A stretch of 64,000 nt of DNA. It comes from SFEL01 sp963640685. GTDB taxonomy: Bacteria > Bacillota > Clostridia > Christensenellales > CAG-138. Shown here in pieces: positions 53,106-61,811 of this stretch. The translations under genes were made by a program, and so were the position numbers. Within the stretch, counting starts at the first letter, position 1. The number at the start of each line of letters is the position of its first letter. The notes beneath the pieces are model-generated. The model had not been told where the DNA came from, made no database searches, and saw only the letters and a program-made list of their open reading frames with translations. The stretch spans positions 1-64,000 of the forward strand of contig CAVIAA010000003.1 in the NCBI GenBank assembly GCA_963640685.1. The letters run 5' to 3'.

Positions 53106-53145
53106 TAAATCAAAACGGCGGTCGGAGTATCACTCCGGCCGCCGC
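53106..53145 (-). terminator. Riboswitch-controlled terminator
   Basis: A long stem (GGCGG-CGGAGT with ACTCCG-CCGCC) is followed on the minus strand by TTTTGATTT. It lies between the lysine riboswitch and the first gene, so lysine binding should switch transcription off here. Confidence 0.75.
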
Positions 53146-53185
53146 TATAAACGCAAACAAAACGCAAAACGCAGGCTCGTTGAAT

Positions 53186-53357
53186 GATAGCACTCCACAG
53201 ATGCAGCTGTGACAGTCGGCAGGATATTCTCCCGCCGCCCAGGTGCGAAGGGATCGCAACGCCCTCCGTCCTTCGGCAGCCTTACCTTTCGCCCCCCGTC
53301 AACGCCGTGCGTGGCTGCTGAGGGTTACTATTTTCGGCTGCGCCTCTATCCGGTCGC
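53186..53357 (-). promoter_or_regulatory. Lysine riboswitch (L box)
   Basis: Read on the minus strand, it contains GGATAGAGGCGC near the start, AGTAA, GAAAGG...AAGG, GCCGAAGG, CTGGGC, and ends with GACTGTCAC...GTGGAG-TGCTATC. These are the conserved parts of the lysine riboswitch in order. A consensus promoter lies upstream and an intrinsic terminator downstream, so it acts by transcription control on the ABC importer at 50638-53077. Confidence 0.92.
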
Positions 53358-53374
53358 TGTTCAATTTTGTGTAG

Positions 53375-53403
53375 ATTATATACTCGCCCTTTTGTCTTGT
53401 CAA
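53375..53403 (-). promoter_or_regulatory. Consensus promoter of the lysine importer
   Basis: On the minus strand TTGACA (53403-53398) and TATAAT (53380-53375), 17-base spacer. Confidence 0.85.
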
Positions 53404-53428
53404 CAGCAAAATACGATTTTTTTGCCTA

Positions 53429-54898
53429 TTACTTCATAACGGTGCCGTCCGCAAGGGTGATGGTATGGCCGTTATAGTCTATCTTGCCGTTGTTTACAAC
53501 GCTGGTCACGGTGCAGTCCCCGGTCAGTTTCCAGGTGCAGCCGCTCTCGATGGTTATAGCTGCATTGTTATCGACCGCCGTGCCGCCCTCGGCGTTGTCG
53601 GTTATGTTCACCGTGCCGGTAAAGCTGCTGCCGTTCTTCAGCGTCAATGTGAGGGTGGATATGGAATCCACGACGATATCGCCCTCAAGCGTCTGGCTGT
53701 CCGCCGTGACCTCGGCCTGCGCCCCGTTTCCGCCCGCGGTGCCCCAGCCGTGCGATGCGTCGTTGCCCGCAACGTTCAAAAGGTAGCCCTTGCCCTTGTT
53801 GTCTATTTCAACGCCGGAGAGGCTTATTACGCTGTGGGTGTTGGTGACGTATATAACGTCGCCGCTGTTGGAAACCAGCTTTCCGCCCTTCATTGAGAAC
53901 GCCGCGGTGCCGACCTCTGCATCGCCGGACATGGACTGGTAGATCATCACGTTATGCACGTTGATATCCGAGCTCGAGCCCTTGGTCTTGCTCATGTTGC
54001 CGGAAACGGTGCAGTCGCTGAGCTCGATTGAGTTCTTACCCTCGATGACCAGCGCCTCGGAGTTCTTGGCGGTGAGTGTCGCATTGCTTACGGTTATATC
54101 CGCCGTTGAGTATACCGCGGGGGAGTTATAGCCGGAGCTCGTGTATTCGCCGCCGGTAACGTTTACCGTACCGCCGCCCCTGTCGGAGCGGATAGCGGCG
54201 GAGGAATTGCCCGCCGTGCTTACGGTCAGGTTCTCGGCGTTGGTGGTTCCGCCGCCGGTGGTCTGTATGCCGCCGGAGTTATCCTTCGTCGTGGTTATCT
54301 TGGTATCGTACACGTTCACAACGGTGTTTTCGCCGTAGCTGAATATTCCGTTGCCGTTCTGAGCAGAGGAGGTCACGGTCGAGTCCTTTATGGTTATGAC
54401 CGCGCCGTTCGTCGCAAGCACTGCGGCGTTTGCGCCGTAAAAGTCGCCGTTTTCGGCATTAGAGGAGCTGCCTGCGGACTTATCCACGGTTATCCCCTCG
54501 AATATCACCTCTGCGCCGTCCACCCTGAGCGCGTTTTCGTCGTCGCCTGTCGAGGTATAGCCTTCACCCTCGTAGCTGCCGTTTTCGCTTACGGTGTTTG
54601 CGCTGCTGCCCTGGTCTATCTCGCCGCCGCCCGGGCCTCCCGGGCCTCCCTCGCCCGGCTTGCCGTCAGGCTTCTCTCCGGGCTTGCCGTCAGGCTTTTC
54701 GCCCGGCTCTCCGTCCGGCTTTTCGCCCGGCTTGCCGTCAGGCGGTTCCCCCGGCTCCCCGTCGGGCTTTTCGCCCGGCTCGCCCTCGCTCTCCTGTGTT
54801 GTCGTCTGCTGTGTATCTGCAGTGCCGCTGCTGCAGGCCGCTGCGGAAAGACCCAGCAGCAGTGCCAGTACCAGTGCCATTAGCTTCTTTGTGTGCAT
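53429..54898 (-). CDS. Lipoprotein with PGEKPDG repeats and beta-helix domain
   Basis: 489 residues. Lipoprotein signal with lipid Cys22 (SAAACSSG). Residues about 38-92 are a Pro/Gly/Glu/Asp repeat of the type GEKPDGEP, encoded by tandem DNA repeats at 54655-54785. The rest (about 100-489) is rich in Asn, Thr, Gly and Val with parallel beta-helix coils (ITVSNATLTAKNS, IELSDCTVSG) as in pectate lyase-like adhesins. No catalytic residues could be identified. It is a surface protein, possibly binding carbohydrate. Confidence 0.85.
   Translation of the reverse strand: MHTKKLMALVLALLLGLSAAACSSGTADTQQTTTQESEGEPGEKPDGEPGEPPDGKPGEKPDGEPGEKPDGKPGEKPDGKPGEGGPGGPGGGEIDQGSSANTVSENGSYEGEGYTSTGDDENALRVDGAEVIFEGITVDKSAGSSSNAENGDFYGANAAVLATNGAVITIKDSTVTSSAQNGNGIFSYGENTVVNVYDTKITTTKDNSGGIQTTGGGTTNAENLTVSTAGNSSAAIRSDRGGGTVNVTGGEYTSSGYNSPAVYSTADITVSNATLTAKNSEALVIEGKNSIELSDCTVSGNMSKTKGSSSDINVHNVMIYQSMSGDAEVGTAAFSMKGGKLVSNSGDVIYVTNTHSVISLSGVEIDNKGKGYLLNVAGNDASHGWGTAGGNGAQAEVTADSQTLEGDIVVDSISTLTLTLKNGSSFTGTVNITDNAEGGTAVDNNAAITIESGCTWKLTGDCTVTSVVNNGKIDYNGHTITLADGTVMK
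54655..54785 (-). repeat. Tandem repeats coding the PGEKPDG stalk
   Basis: Units of 12 or 24 bases coding for Pro-Gly-Glu-Lys-Pro-Asp-Gly-type peptides recur with small changes. They probably vary in number between strains by slippage. Confidence 0.7.
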
Positions 54899-55180
54899 TT
54901 CTTTTCGGTTCCTTTCTGTTTGGTTTTCTGTTCTAAAGCATACGCTTCAACCTTGGCATAATATTGGCAGCCGCTTAAACTTTTTTTGTTGAATTGCGGC
55001 TAAATTTTATAAGTATTCCGTTTCAAAATCCTTCTTATTTATCATTGCTTTTAGTCCTCAGTTGATGTATTATGCTTTTCTGAGCGTCGATATCATCAGC
55101 CGGCAGCTTCACGCGGGTTTTGCGGCTTGGCTGATGACATGGCTATTTTTTTGTTTAAAAGTGAGGATGAAACAAACCGT

Positions 55181-56527
55181 ATGAATAACGATCTTACCGT
55201 TGGGAGCATCGGCAGAAAGCTCGGCGCATACTTTGTGCCGATAGCCGCCGGAACGCTTTTTCAGCAGCTTTACAACGCGGCGGACGCCATCGTCGTCGGT
55301 AAATTCGTCGGCACGGTAGCCCTTGCCGCCGTCGGCGGCAGCTCCGCAAACATAACCAACCTTATCATAGGCTTCTTCGTTGCGCTCTCCGGCGGCTCCG
55401 CCGTTGTAATTGCGCAGCTTTTCGGCGCAAATGACGAGGAGCGCATACGCAAGGCTACCGGCACCGCGGTGGCCTTCTGCCTGATATCCGGCATCGTACT
55501 GACCGTTGTAGGCTATATCGGCACGCCGTTCTTCCTTCGCGTGCTCAAGTCGCCCGAGAACACCATGGCGGATTCCATAACCTACCTGCGCATAGTCTTC
55601 CTCGGGGTAACGGCGCAGCTGCTCTATAACATGGAGGCGGGCATACTGCGCGCCGTCGGCGACTCCAAAAGCCCCTTCATCTACCTGCTGATATGCTGCG
55701 TTGCAAACATATTCCTCGACCTGCTGCTCGTTGCTGTGTTCCATATGGGGGTAGCCGGTGCAGCAATAGCAACGATAGCCTCTCAGATAATGAGCGCAGC
55801 GATGGCAACGGTAAAGCTGATGCGCTCAAAGGAGTCATACAGGATAAGCCCGAGCACAGTATGCCTGAACAGGGAGCTGCTCGGCAGTATGCTTATGATA
55901 GGCGTGCCCGCCGGGCTTCAGTCCTCGATGTATGCGATATCGAATATGATAATACAGATCGCGATCAACCTGCTTGGAACCACTACAATTGCCGCCTGGT
56001 CGCTTACGAGCAAGATAGACGGCTTCTACTGGGCCTGCAGCAACGCCGCAGGCATCGCCGTTATGAATTTTTCGGCGCAAAACTACGGCGCGGGTCATTT
56101 GGACAGGGTACACGGCTGCGAAAAGTTCAGCATGAAGGTGTTCCTCGGCGTTACGGTGCTCTTTAGCGCCGCGCTGCTCGCCGCCAGCCGCTTCGCGCTG
56201 CCGGTATTCACAAACGACGCGGCGGTCATCGCCCAAACGCAGCAGATGATGCTCTACCTTGTGCCGCTGTACTTTACCTGGACGTACATAGAGATAGTTT
56301 CCGGCGTTCTGCGCGGAATGGGCGACGCACTCGTTCCCATGGTAATAATCGGCGTCGGCGTGTGCCTGCTCCGCGTGGTGTGGGTAGCTACGGTATACCG
56401 CGCCTACGGCTCGGTGCTCAGCGTTTGCCTCGCGTACCCGATATCCTGGGTTGTCACCGATATAGCGTTCGTCTTCTATTACAGCTGGGTAAAGCGTGTG
56501 CACGGCATTGGGCAGGCTGAGATTTAA
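55181..56527 (+). CDS. MATE-family efflux transporter
   Basis: 448 residues from ATG 55181; the frame is open from 55127 but the MATE N-terminus (GSIGRKLGAYFVPIAAGTLFQQLYNAADAIVVG) begins here. The ribosome site is weak (GAGG 13 bases ahead). Twelve membrane segments in two halves. The substrate may be a drug or metabolite and is not predictable. It has its own terminator. Confidence 0.9.
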   Translation: MNNDLTVGSIGRKLGAYFVPIAAGTLFQQLYNAADAIVVGKFVGTVALAAVGGSSANITNLIIGFFVALSGGSAVVIAQLFGANDEERIRKATGTAVAFCLISGIVLTVVGYIGTPFFLRVLKSPENTMADSITYLRIVFLGVTAQLLYNMEAGILRAVGDSKSPFIYLLICCVANIFLDLLLVAVFHMGVAGAAIATIASQIMSAAMATVKLMRSKESYRISPSTVCLNRELLGSMLMIGVPAGLQSSMYAISNMIIQIAINLLGTTTIAAWSLTSKIDGFYWACSNAAGIAVMNFSAQNYGAGHLDRVHGCEKFSMKVFLGVTVLFSAALLAASRFALPVFTNDAAVIAQTQQMMLYLVPLYFTWTYIEIVSGVLRGMGDALVPMVIIGVGVCLLRVVWVATVYRAYGSVLSVCLAYPISWVVTDIAFVFYYSWVKRVHGIGQAEI

Positions 56528-56559
56528 TATAAAAATTTAAGATAAGAATTTAAGATAAA

Positions 56560-56590
56560 AGAAGCGCGGCTCTCCGCGCTTCTCTTTGTG
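56560..56590. terminator. Bidirectional terminator, MATE and lipid kinase genes
   Basis: Perfect ten-base-pair stem AGAAGCGCGG/CCGCGCTTCT with a CTCT loop between convergent genes. Confidence 0.8.
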
Positions 56591-56597
56591 TTATAAG

Positions 56598-57497
56598 CTA
56601 TGAGTTTTTTATAAGTCTTATTGCGTTGGGTACGTTCTCTATGATTATGTGCTCGCAGCCCTCCTGATGCTCGCCGTCCAGCGACCAGTCCATATCCGCG
56701 CTGGCGAATACCTCGGCTCGGTCGGTGCGTATAAAGTCTATCATGCTGCATTCGTACTGCTTGTTGGCGACGGCCGTCAGTATCTCGTTGAGCTCTATTG
56801 CGGAGCTTGGCATATGCACCAGCATTATCTCGAACTTACCGTCGTTCATATCCACGACCTCCGGATCCAGCGTCAGCACCCCGCCGAGCGAGGTCGAGTT
56901 GCTGACGGCGCCAAAGAGCAGGTCGCTTCGGTATTCTCTGCCGTTTGCAAGCAGTCTTACCTGCTCCGGGTGTATGCTGCCGAGGCTCTTCATGCCCTCC
57001 AGTATATACGCAAGGTGCCCGAGGGCGTTTTTTATGTTCTGCGGCGTTTCGTAGGATGCGCGGGTAAACGCGCCAAAGGAGGCGACGTAGGTAAAATACC
57101 GCTGCTGGAACCTGCCCGCGTCCACCGTTTGCGGCTCGCCCTCCATTATGTCCCTTGCAGCATCCATTATATCCGAGGAAAGGTGCAGGCTGTTTGCAAA
57201 GTCGTTGGTGCTGCCGGCGGGTATGTAGCCGACCGGCACATCAAGCCCCGCCGTGAGCATTCCTGTGACGGTCTCGTTGAAGGTGCCGTCCCCGCCGATG
57301 CTTACTATGAGCTCCGCCCTCTGCCCGTGCCTTTGAACGAACTCCGTGGCGTCTCCCCGCTTTTTGGTTACGCAAACGAGGCTCTGCCAGCCATAGCCGT
57401 AAAACAGCGCTATTATATCTGGAAGAAGCCTGCGCGCGCTTCTCATACCTGCCTCGGGGTTAAGTATCAGCAGCAGCGTTTTATCCGGTTCATTCAT
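56598..57497 (-). CDS. Diacylglycerol/lipid kinase (YegS/DgkB family)
   Basis: 299 residues from ATG 57497, with GGAGG 14 bases ahead. The N-terminal LLLILNPEAG, the nucleotide motif SIGGDGTFNETVTG near residue 63 and PAGSTNDFANSL near 91 mark the DAGK_cat domain. It phosphorylates diacylglycerol or a related lipid. Single-gene unit. Confidence 0.92.
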   Translation of the reverse strand: MNEPDKTLLLILNPEAGMRSARRLLPDIIALFYGYGWQSLVCVTKKRGDATEFVQRHGQRAELIVSIGGDGTFNETVTGMLTAGLDVPVGYIPAGSTNDFANSLHLSSDIMDAARDIMEGEPQTVDAGRFQQRYFTYVASFGAFTRASYETPQNIKNALGHLAYILEGMKSLGSIHPEQVRLLANGREYRSDLLFGAVSNSTSLGGVLTLDPEVVDMNDGKFEIMLVHMPSSAIELNEILTAVANKQYECSMIDFIRTDRAEVFASADMDWSLDGEHQEGCEHIIIENVPNAIRLIKNS

Positions 57498-57611
57498 GCC
57501 CTTATCCCATCCTCCGTTTGACCGTTCTAGGGTACGTTGCATACTATATGATAACATTATATCGCCGAATATTCTACGGCTGTTTTTATGCAAAAAAATT
57601 CAAGGCCGGTA

Positions 57612-57640
57612 TTGACAGCGTGTTTATACGGTGATACAAT
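57612..57640 (+). promoter_or_regulatory. Promoter of the T-box leader
   Basis: TTGACA (57612-57617) and TACAAT (57635-57640), 17-base spacer. Confidence 0.8.
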
Positions 57641-57646
57641 GCAAAA

Positions 57647-57930
57647 AACCGTTGAGGAAGAGTAAGTAAGCTTCGATGCTGTTCTTGCAGAGAGCCGCGG
57701 GTGGTGAGATCGCGGCAGGATAAGGCGGAGCCGAATGGACTTCTGAGGGCGACCGGAAACGGGGCATTTGCCTCGGAGTATGCGAGACGGAGCAAGGCTC
57801 TCCGTAAACAAAGGCCGGCGTATCAGGAGTACGCACAAAGGGGGCGCGTATGCGCCAAGCCGGGTGGCACCGCAGGAATATTTCTCCTGTCCCAGCAACG
57901 CAAAAATTGCTGCGGCAGGAGTTTTTATTT
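57647..57930 (+). promoter_or_regulatory. T-box leader, specifier UGG (tryptophan)
   Basis: It begins with the stem I sequence CCGTTGAGGAAGAGTAAGTAA and has the AGAGAG and GGTGGTGAGA elements. It holds GAA-TGG-AC near 57734-57740, where TGG (57736-57738) sits as the specifier. The T-box itself, GGGTGGCACCGC, is at 57862-57873, followed by a terminator stem (57884-57920) and Ts. Uncharged tRNA-Trp should prevent termination and allow expression of the trpXYZ-like genes. Confidence 0.9.
57884..57928 (+). terminator. T-box terminator
   Basis: CTCCTG and CAGCAA on the left pair with TTGCTG and CAGGAG on the right, then a T-run. It competes with the antiterminator formed by the T-box sequence. 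Confidence 0.8.
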
Positions 57931-57977
57931 TATTAAATTTTTTGAGCTTACAGCTTATGAAAGGAAGGAACAAAAAA

Positions 57978-59045
57978 ATGAAGAAGTTTATCGCACTGCT
58001 GCTCACCGCGCTCATGGCGCTCTGCTGCCTGACCGCCTGCTCCGGCACTTCAAGCGGCACCTCTGCCGGCACCTCAACCGAGGCCGCCTCCGGCAGCAAC
58101 GTCAAGGTCGGCATATGCAACTACGTTGACGATGCCTCGCTAAACCAGATAGTGGACAGCATACAGTCCCGCCTGAACGAAATTGGCGCCGAAAAGGGCG
58201 TTACCTTTGACGTATCCTACGACAACTGCAACGCTGACGCCAACCTCATGTCCCAGATAATATCAAACTTCATCGCCGACGGCGTTGACATCATGATAGG
58301 CGTTGCGACCCCTGTTGCAATGGCGATGCAGGCAGCAACCGAGGATAACCAGATACCCGTCGTGTTCGCCGCGGTATCCGACCCCGTATCCACCGGCCTT
58401 GTGGATTCCCTCGAGGCCCCGGGCAGCAACGTTACCGGCACCTCGGATTACCTCGACACCGCAGCGGTAATGAACCTCATGTTTGCGGCAAACCCGAACA
58501 CAAAAAAGGTCGCGCTGCTGTATGACCTCGGTCAGGACTCCTCCGCGACCCCAATCGCCGCCGCAAAGGCAGACCTTGACGCGCGCAACGTCGAATATTC
58601 GGACTACACCGGCACCACGGTGGACGAGGTCGTTCTCGCCGTTCAGTCCATAATCGCAGACGGAGCGGACGCGGTATTCACCCCGACCGACAACACCGTA
58701 ATGAAGGCGGAGCTGAGCATATACGAGTTGCTTGCGGACGCCGGCATACCCCACTACACCGGCGCTGACTCCTTTGCGCTCAACGGCGCCTTCCTCGGCT
58801 ACGGCGTGGACTACGCAAACCTCGGCCGCGAGACCGCGGACATGGTCGCAAGCATAGCGCTGGACGGCAAAAACCCCGCGGAGCTGCCCGTGCTCACCTT
58901 CGATAACGGCTGCGCAACGGTAAACACCGAGACCTGCGAGGCGCTGGGCTACAATTACGACGAAATAGAGCAGGCCTTCGCTCCGTACTGCACAAAGGTA
59001 GAGAGCATCGTCACCGCCGAAAGCTTTGACGAGCTCAACAAATAG
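57978..59045 (+). CDS. trpX: Tryptophan-type ABC transporter substrate-binding lipoprotein
   Basis: 355 residues from ATG 57978 (AAGGAAGGAA ahead). Lipoprotein signal with lipid Cys21 (CLTAC). It belongs to the TrpX family of binding proteins (NCNADANLMSQIISNFIADGVDIMIGVATP near 75, PVVFAAVSDPV near 120). The T-box with a UGG codon just upstream and the permease and ATPase genes downstream match the trpXYZ system, assigned to tryptophan by its T-box control. Confidence 0.9.
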   Translation: MKKFIALLLTALMALCCLTACSGTSSGTSAGTSTEAASGSNVKVGICNYVDDASLNQIVDSIQSRLNEIGAEKGVTFDVSYDNCNADANLMSQIISNFIADGVDIMIGVATPVAMAMQAATEDNQIPVVFAAVSDPVSTGLVDSLEAPGSNVTGTSDYLDTAAVMNLMFAANPNTKKVALLYDLGQDSSATPIAAAKADLDARNVEYSDYTGTTVDEVVLAVQSIIADGADAVFTPTDNTVMKAELSIYELLADAGIPHYTGADSFALNGAFLGYGVDYANLGRETADMVASIALDGKNPAELPVLTFDNGCATVNTETCEALGYNYDEIEQAFAPYCTKVESIVTAESFDELNK

Positions 59046-59081
59046 CATCACTTAAAAATAAACCTGAAAGGCGTATTTGAA

Positions 59082-59999
59082 ATGTCACTTTCCTCCTCCC
59101 TCGGCCTGCTTCAAACGGCGCTTGAGCTCGGGCTGATATCCTCGCTCACGGTGCTGGCGCTGTTCCTCAGCTATTCCATGCTGAACGTGTGCGACCTATC
59201 CACCGACGGCTGCTTTACCCTTGGCGCCGTCGTTGGCGCCGCGGTCGCGATAGCGGGGCATCCGTATCTTTCGCTGCCGCTTGCAATGCTTGCGGGAGTG
59301 GTATCCGGCTTTGTAACGGCGCTGCTTCAAACCAAGATGGGCATAAACAGCCTGCTCGCGGGCATAATCGTAAACACGGCGCTGTATTCCGTGAACATCG
59401 CGATAATGGGCGGCTCCTCGATACTCAACATGAACAAGACCGAAACTGTGTTTACCCTCGCAAAGGGGGCGCTCGGCAGCCAGTATAAGCTCTGCGTGAT
59501 AGCCATAGCTGTGCTTGCAGTCGGCGTGCTGCTGTGGCTCTTCCTCAGAACCAGGCTCGGGCTTGCGATACGCGCAACGGGCGACAATCCGGATATGGTG
59601 CGCTCCTCCTCAATTAACCCGGACTTTACCACCATCGTCGGCCTCTCCGTTGCAAACAGCTTTACCGCCCTTTCCGGCTGCCTCCTTGCGCAGTCCCAAA
59701 AGTCGGTGAATATCGACATAGGCTCCGGCATGGTGACCATCGCCCTCGCCTCGCTGCTAATAGGCAACGCCTTCATGGGCAGGCGCAGGATGTCGCTCAG
59801 GATATTCGGCATGGTGATAGGCGCGTTCGTGTTCAGGCTGGTATATACCGTTGCGCTGCGCTTCAATATGCCCGCGTTCATGCTCAAGCTGGTCTCCTCC
59901 GTGATAGTCATTGCGGCGATATCCATCCCGTATTTGAAGGGGCGCATGCCGCTCTACCGGCGAAGGCTCGAAAGGCGCAGAGAAGGGAGGGCTGCGTAA
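59082..59999 (+). CDS. trpY: Tryptophan-type ABC transporter permease
   Basis: 305 residues, about nine membrane segments. N-terminal LSYSMLNVCDLSTDGCFTLGAVVGA and central KMGINSLLAGIIVNTALYSVNIAIMG match the branched-chain-like permease group used by TrpXYZ. Its stop overlaps the next start (TAATG). Confidence 0.88.
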   Translation: MSLSSSLGLLQTALELGLISSLTVLALFLSYSMLNVCDLSTDGCFTLGAVVGAAVAIAGHPYLSLPLAMLAGVVSGFVTALLQTKMGINSLLAGIIVNTALYSVNIAIMGGSSILNMNKTETVFTLAKGALGSQYKLCVIAIAVLAVGVLLWLFLRTRLGLAIRATGDNPDMVRSSSINPDFTTIVGLSVANSFTALSGCLLAQSQKSVNIDIGSGMVTIALASLLIGNAFMGRRRMSLRIFGMVIGAFVFRLVYTVALRFNMPAFMLKLVSSVIVIAAISIPYLKGRMPLYRRRLERRREGRAA

Positions 60000-60784
60000 T
60001 GCTTGATATCTCGCACATTTCAAAGGCCTTTAACCCGGGCACGCCAAACGAAAAGCTTGCGCTGAATGACCTTTCGCTCAGCGTTAAAAAGGGTGACTTT
60101 GTGACCATTATCGGCGCAAACGGCTCCGGCAAGTCCACGCTGCTGAACGCCATCGCGGGCAGCTTTATTACCGACAGCGGAACCATAACAATGGCCGGTT
60201 ATGACATCACCCTCATGCCGGCGCACGTCAGGGCAAAGCACATAGGCAGGCTCTTTCAGGATCCCATGAAGGGCACCGCGCCCAACATGACCATTGAGGA
60301 GAACCTCGCCCTCGCCTCGGGCAAAGGGGGGTGGCTCGGCCGCCTTTCAAAGAAGGACAAGGCGGAGCTTCGCGACAGGGTCGCAATGCTCAATATGGGT
60401 CTTGAGGATCGCATGCAGGATCTGGTCGGAACGCTTTCCGGCGGGCGGCGGCAGGCGCTTACGCTGATGATGGCCACTATAAACCCGCCAATGCTGCTCC
60501 TGCTCGACGAGCACACGGCGGCGCTGGACCCCTCCGCTGCGGAGAGAGTGCTGGAGCTGACCACCTCGATAGTTGAGGAAAACGGTCTTACCTGCCTTAT
60601 GGTAACGCACAATATGCAGTCCGCGCTCGACCTTGGCAGCCGCACCGTAATGATGGACGCAGGGCAGATAGTAATGGACGTATCCGGCGCGGAGCGGGCG
60701 GTGCTGGAGGTCGCAGACCTGCTGCTGCGCTTTAAGGAGATATCCGGCCGCGCACTGAGCAACGACAGGATGCTGCTGATATAA
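59999..60784 (+). CDS. trpZ: Tryptophan-type ABC transporter ATP-binding protein
   Basis: 261 residues with Walker A GANGSGKST near 40, LSGGRRQALTLMMATI near 150 and LLLDEHTAALDP near 170 (the Walker B proline is replaced by histidine: DEH instead of DEP). Third gene of the trpXYZ importer. Confidence 0.9.
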   Translation: MLDISHISKAFNPGTPNEKLALNDLSLSVKKGDFVTIIGANGSGKSTLLNAIAGSFITDSGTITMAGYDITLMPAHVRAKHIGRLFQDPMKGTAPNMTIEENLALASGKGGWLGRLSKKDKAELRDRVAMLNMGLEDRMQDLVGTLSGGRRQALTLMMATINPPMLLLLDEHTAALDPSAAERVLELTTSIVEENGLTCLMVTHNMQSALDLGSRTVMMDAGQIVMDVSGAERAVLEVADLLLRFKEISGRALSNDRMLLI

Positions 60785-60801
60785 GTTAAATCAAAACAAA
60801 A

Positions 60802-60825
60802 AGAGGGCTCGCCCCTCTTTTTTTG
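60802..60825 (+). terminator. Terminator of the trpXYZ-like operon
   Basis: AGAGGG-CTCGC-CCCTCT followed by a T-run. Confidence 0.85.
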
Positions 60826-60840
60826 CTGTATCTGCGCTTA

Positions 60841-61719
60841 TTAGACCTTGTGTATGAAGTTTCCGTTTATATACACGCCGCTGTTGGCTATTATAAACGC
60901 CTCCGGATCCGCGCTCTTTACTATGCGCTCAAGCTGCTCCAGCTCGTAGCGGTTTATGCAGGTGCAGAGCACCGCCGTTGGCTCGTTGGTGTATGCGCCA
61001 GTGCCCTCCCAGCGGGTCACGCCGCGGCCGGTCTCCTTCATTATTTCCGAAGGTATGGTATTATCCCTCAGCTTTGTGAATATCAGCGCCTGAACGTTTA
61101 TGCTCTGCTGGTGTACCCTGTCGAGGGTAAGCGTTGCGAACACCATCGCTATCACGGAATACAGCACCACCTCAAAGTCATAGCGGAAAAGGCAAATCAC
61201 AAACATCAGTATGTTTATCATTATGGTAAAGCGGCCGACGCTTAGCCCGTTTTTCTTTGAAATATACATGCCCAGCATATCAAAGCCGCCGACCGTGCAG
61301 CCGCAGGTCATGACTATTCCGTCGCCCACGCCGACGCAGACGCCGCCGATTATTACCGAGGTCAGCTTATCGTCCACGAGCGGGCTGGAGGGAACGGGTA
61401 TAAGCGCAGTCGCAAGCGAAAACACTATCGAAAAAACTATCGCCCTCATCAAAAAGGAGCGGCCGAGGCTCTTGTAGGTTATGAAGAATATCGGCACGCT
61501 TATGATATAGTAAAGCACGCCCGCGAGGTCTATGCCGCTGAGCACAAGGCCAAAGTCCTCCTTGAGCATTGAACGGATGAGCTGAGAGTAGCCCATAAGC
61601 CCTGTCGTATAAAGATCGAGCGGCGTCGTGAACAGGTTGGTCCCTATCGCCATCACCACACAGCCCATCGTTGCAAGTAACATGCGGCCCCAGGCGGAGC
61701 GCAGAGTGCTGTTGTACAT
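60841..61719 (-). CDS. YitT family membrane protein
   Basis: 292 residues. Five to six membrane segments (DUF161-type, with GTNLFTTPLDLYTTGLMGYSQL) and a C-terminal cytoplasmic DUF2179 domain (about 215-290, RGVTRWEGTGAYTN). The function is not established. ATG 61719 has GGAGGAA ahead. Confidence 0.9.
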   Translation of the reverse strand: MYNSTLRSAWGRMLLATMGCVVMAIGTNLFTTPLDLYTTGLMGYSQLIRSMLKEDFGLVLSGIDLAGVLYYIISVPIFFITYKSLGRSFLMRAIVFSIVFSLATALIPVPSSPLVDDKLTSVIIGGVCVGVGDGIVMTCGCTVGGFDMLGMYISKKNGLSVGRFTIMINILMFVICLFRYDFEVVLYSVIAMVFATLTLDRVHQQSINVQALIFTKLRDNTIPSEIMKETGRGVTRWEGTGAYTNEPTAVLCTCINRYELEQLERIVKSADPEAFIIANSGVYINGNFIHKV

Positions 61720-61758
61720 TGATAAATTTCCTCCGAAATATGGCTTTTTAACCGAGCA

Positions 61759-61786
61759 ATTATATCACACGCCGGAGGAACTTCAA
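61759..61786 (-). promoter_or_regulatory. Predicted promoter of the YitT gene
   Basis: On the minus strand TTGAAG (61786-61781) and TATAAT (61764-61759), 16-base spacer. Confidence 0.65.
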
Positions 61787-61811
61787 GTACCAGATATTAA
61801 AATTTTATCTG

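Noticed and set aside
54655..54785. Regular repeats considered as a CRISPR array
   Set aside because: The repeats are in frame, code for a Pro/Gly/Glu/Asp stalk in a lipoprotein gene, and have no unique spacers.
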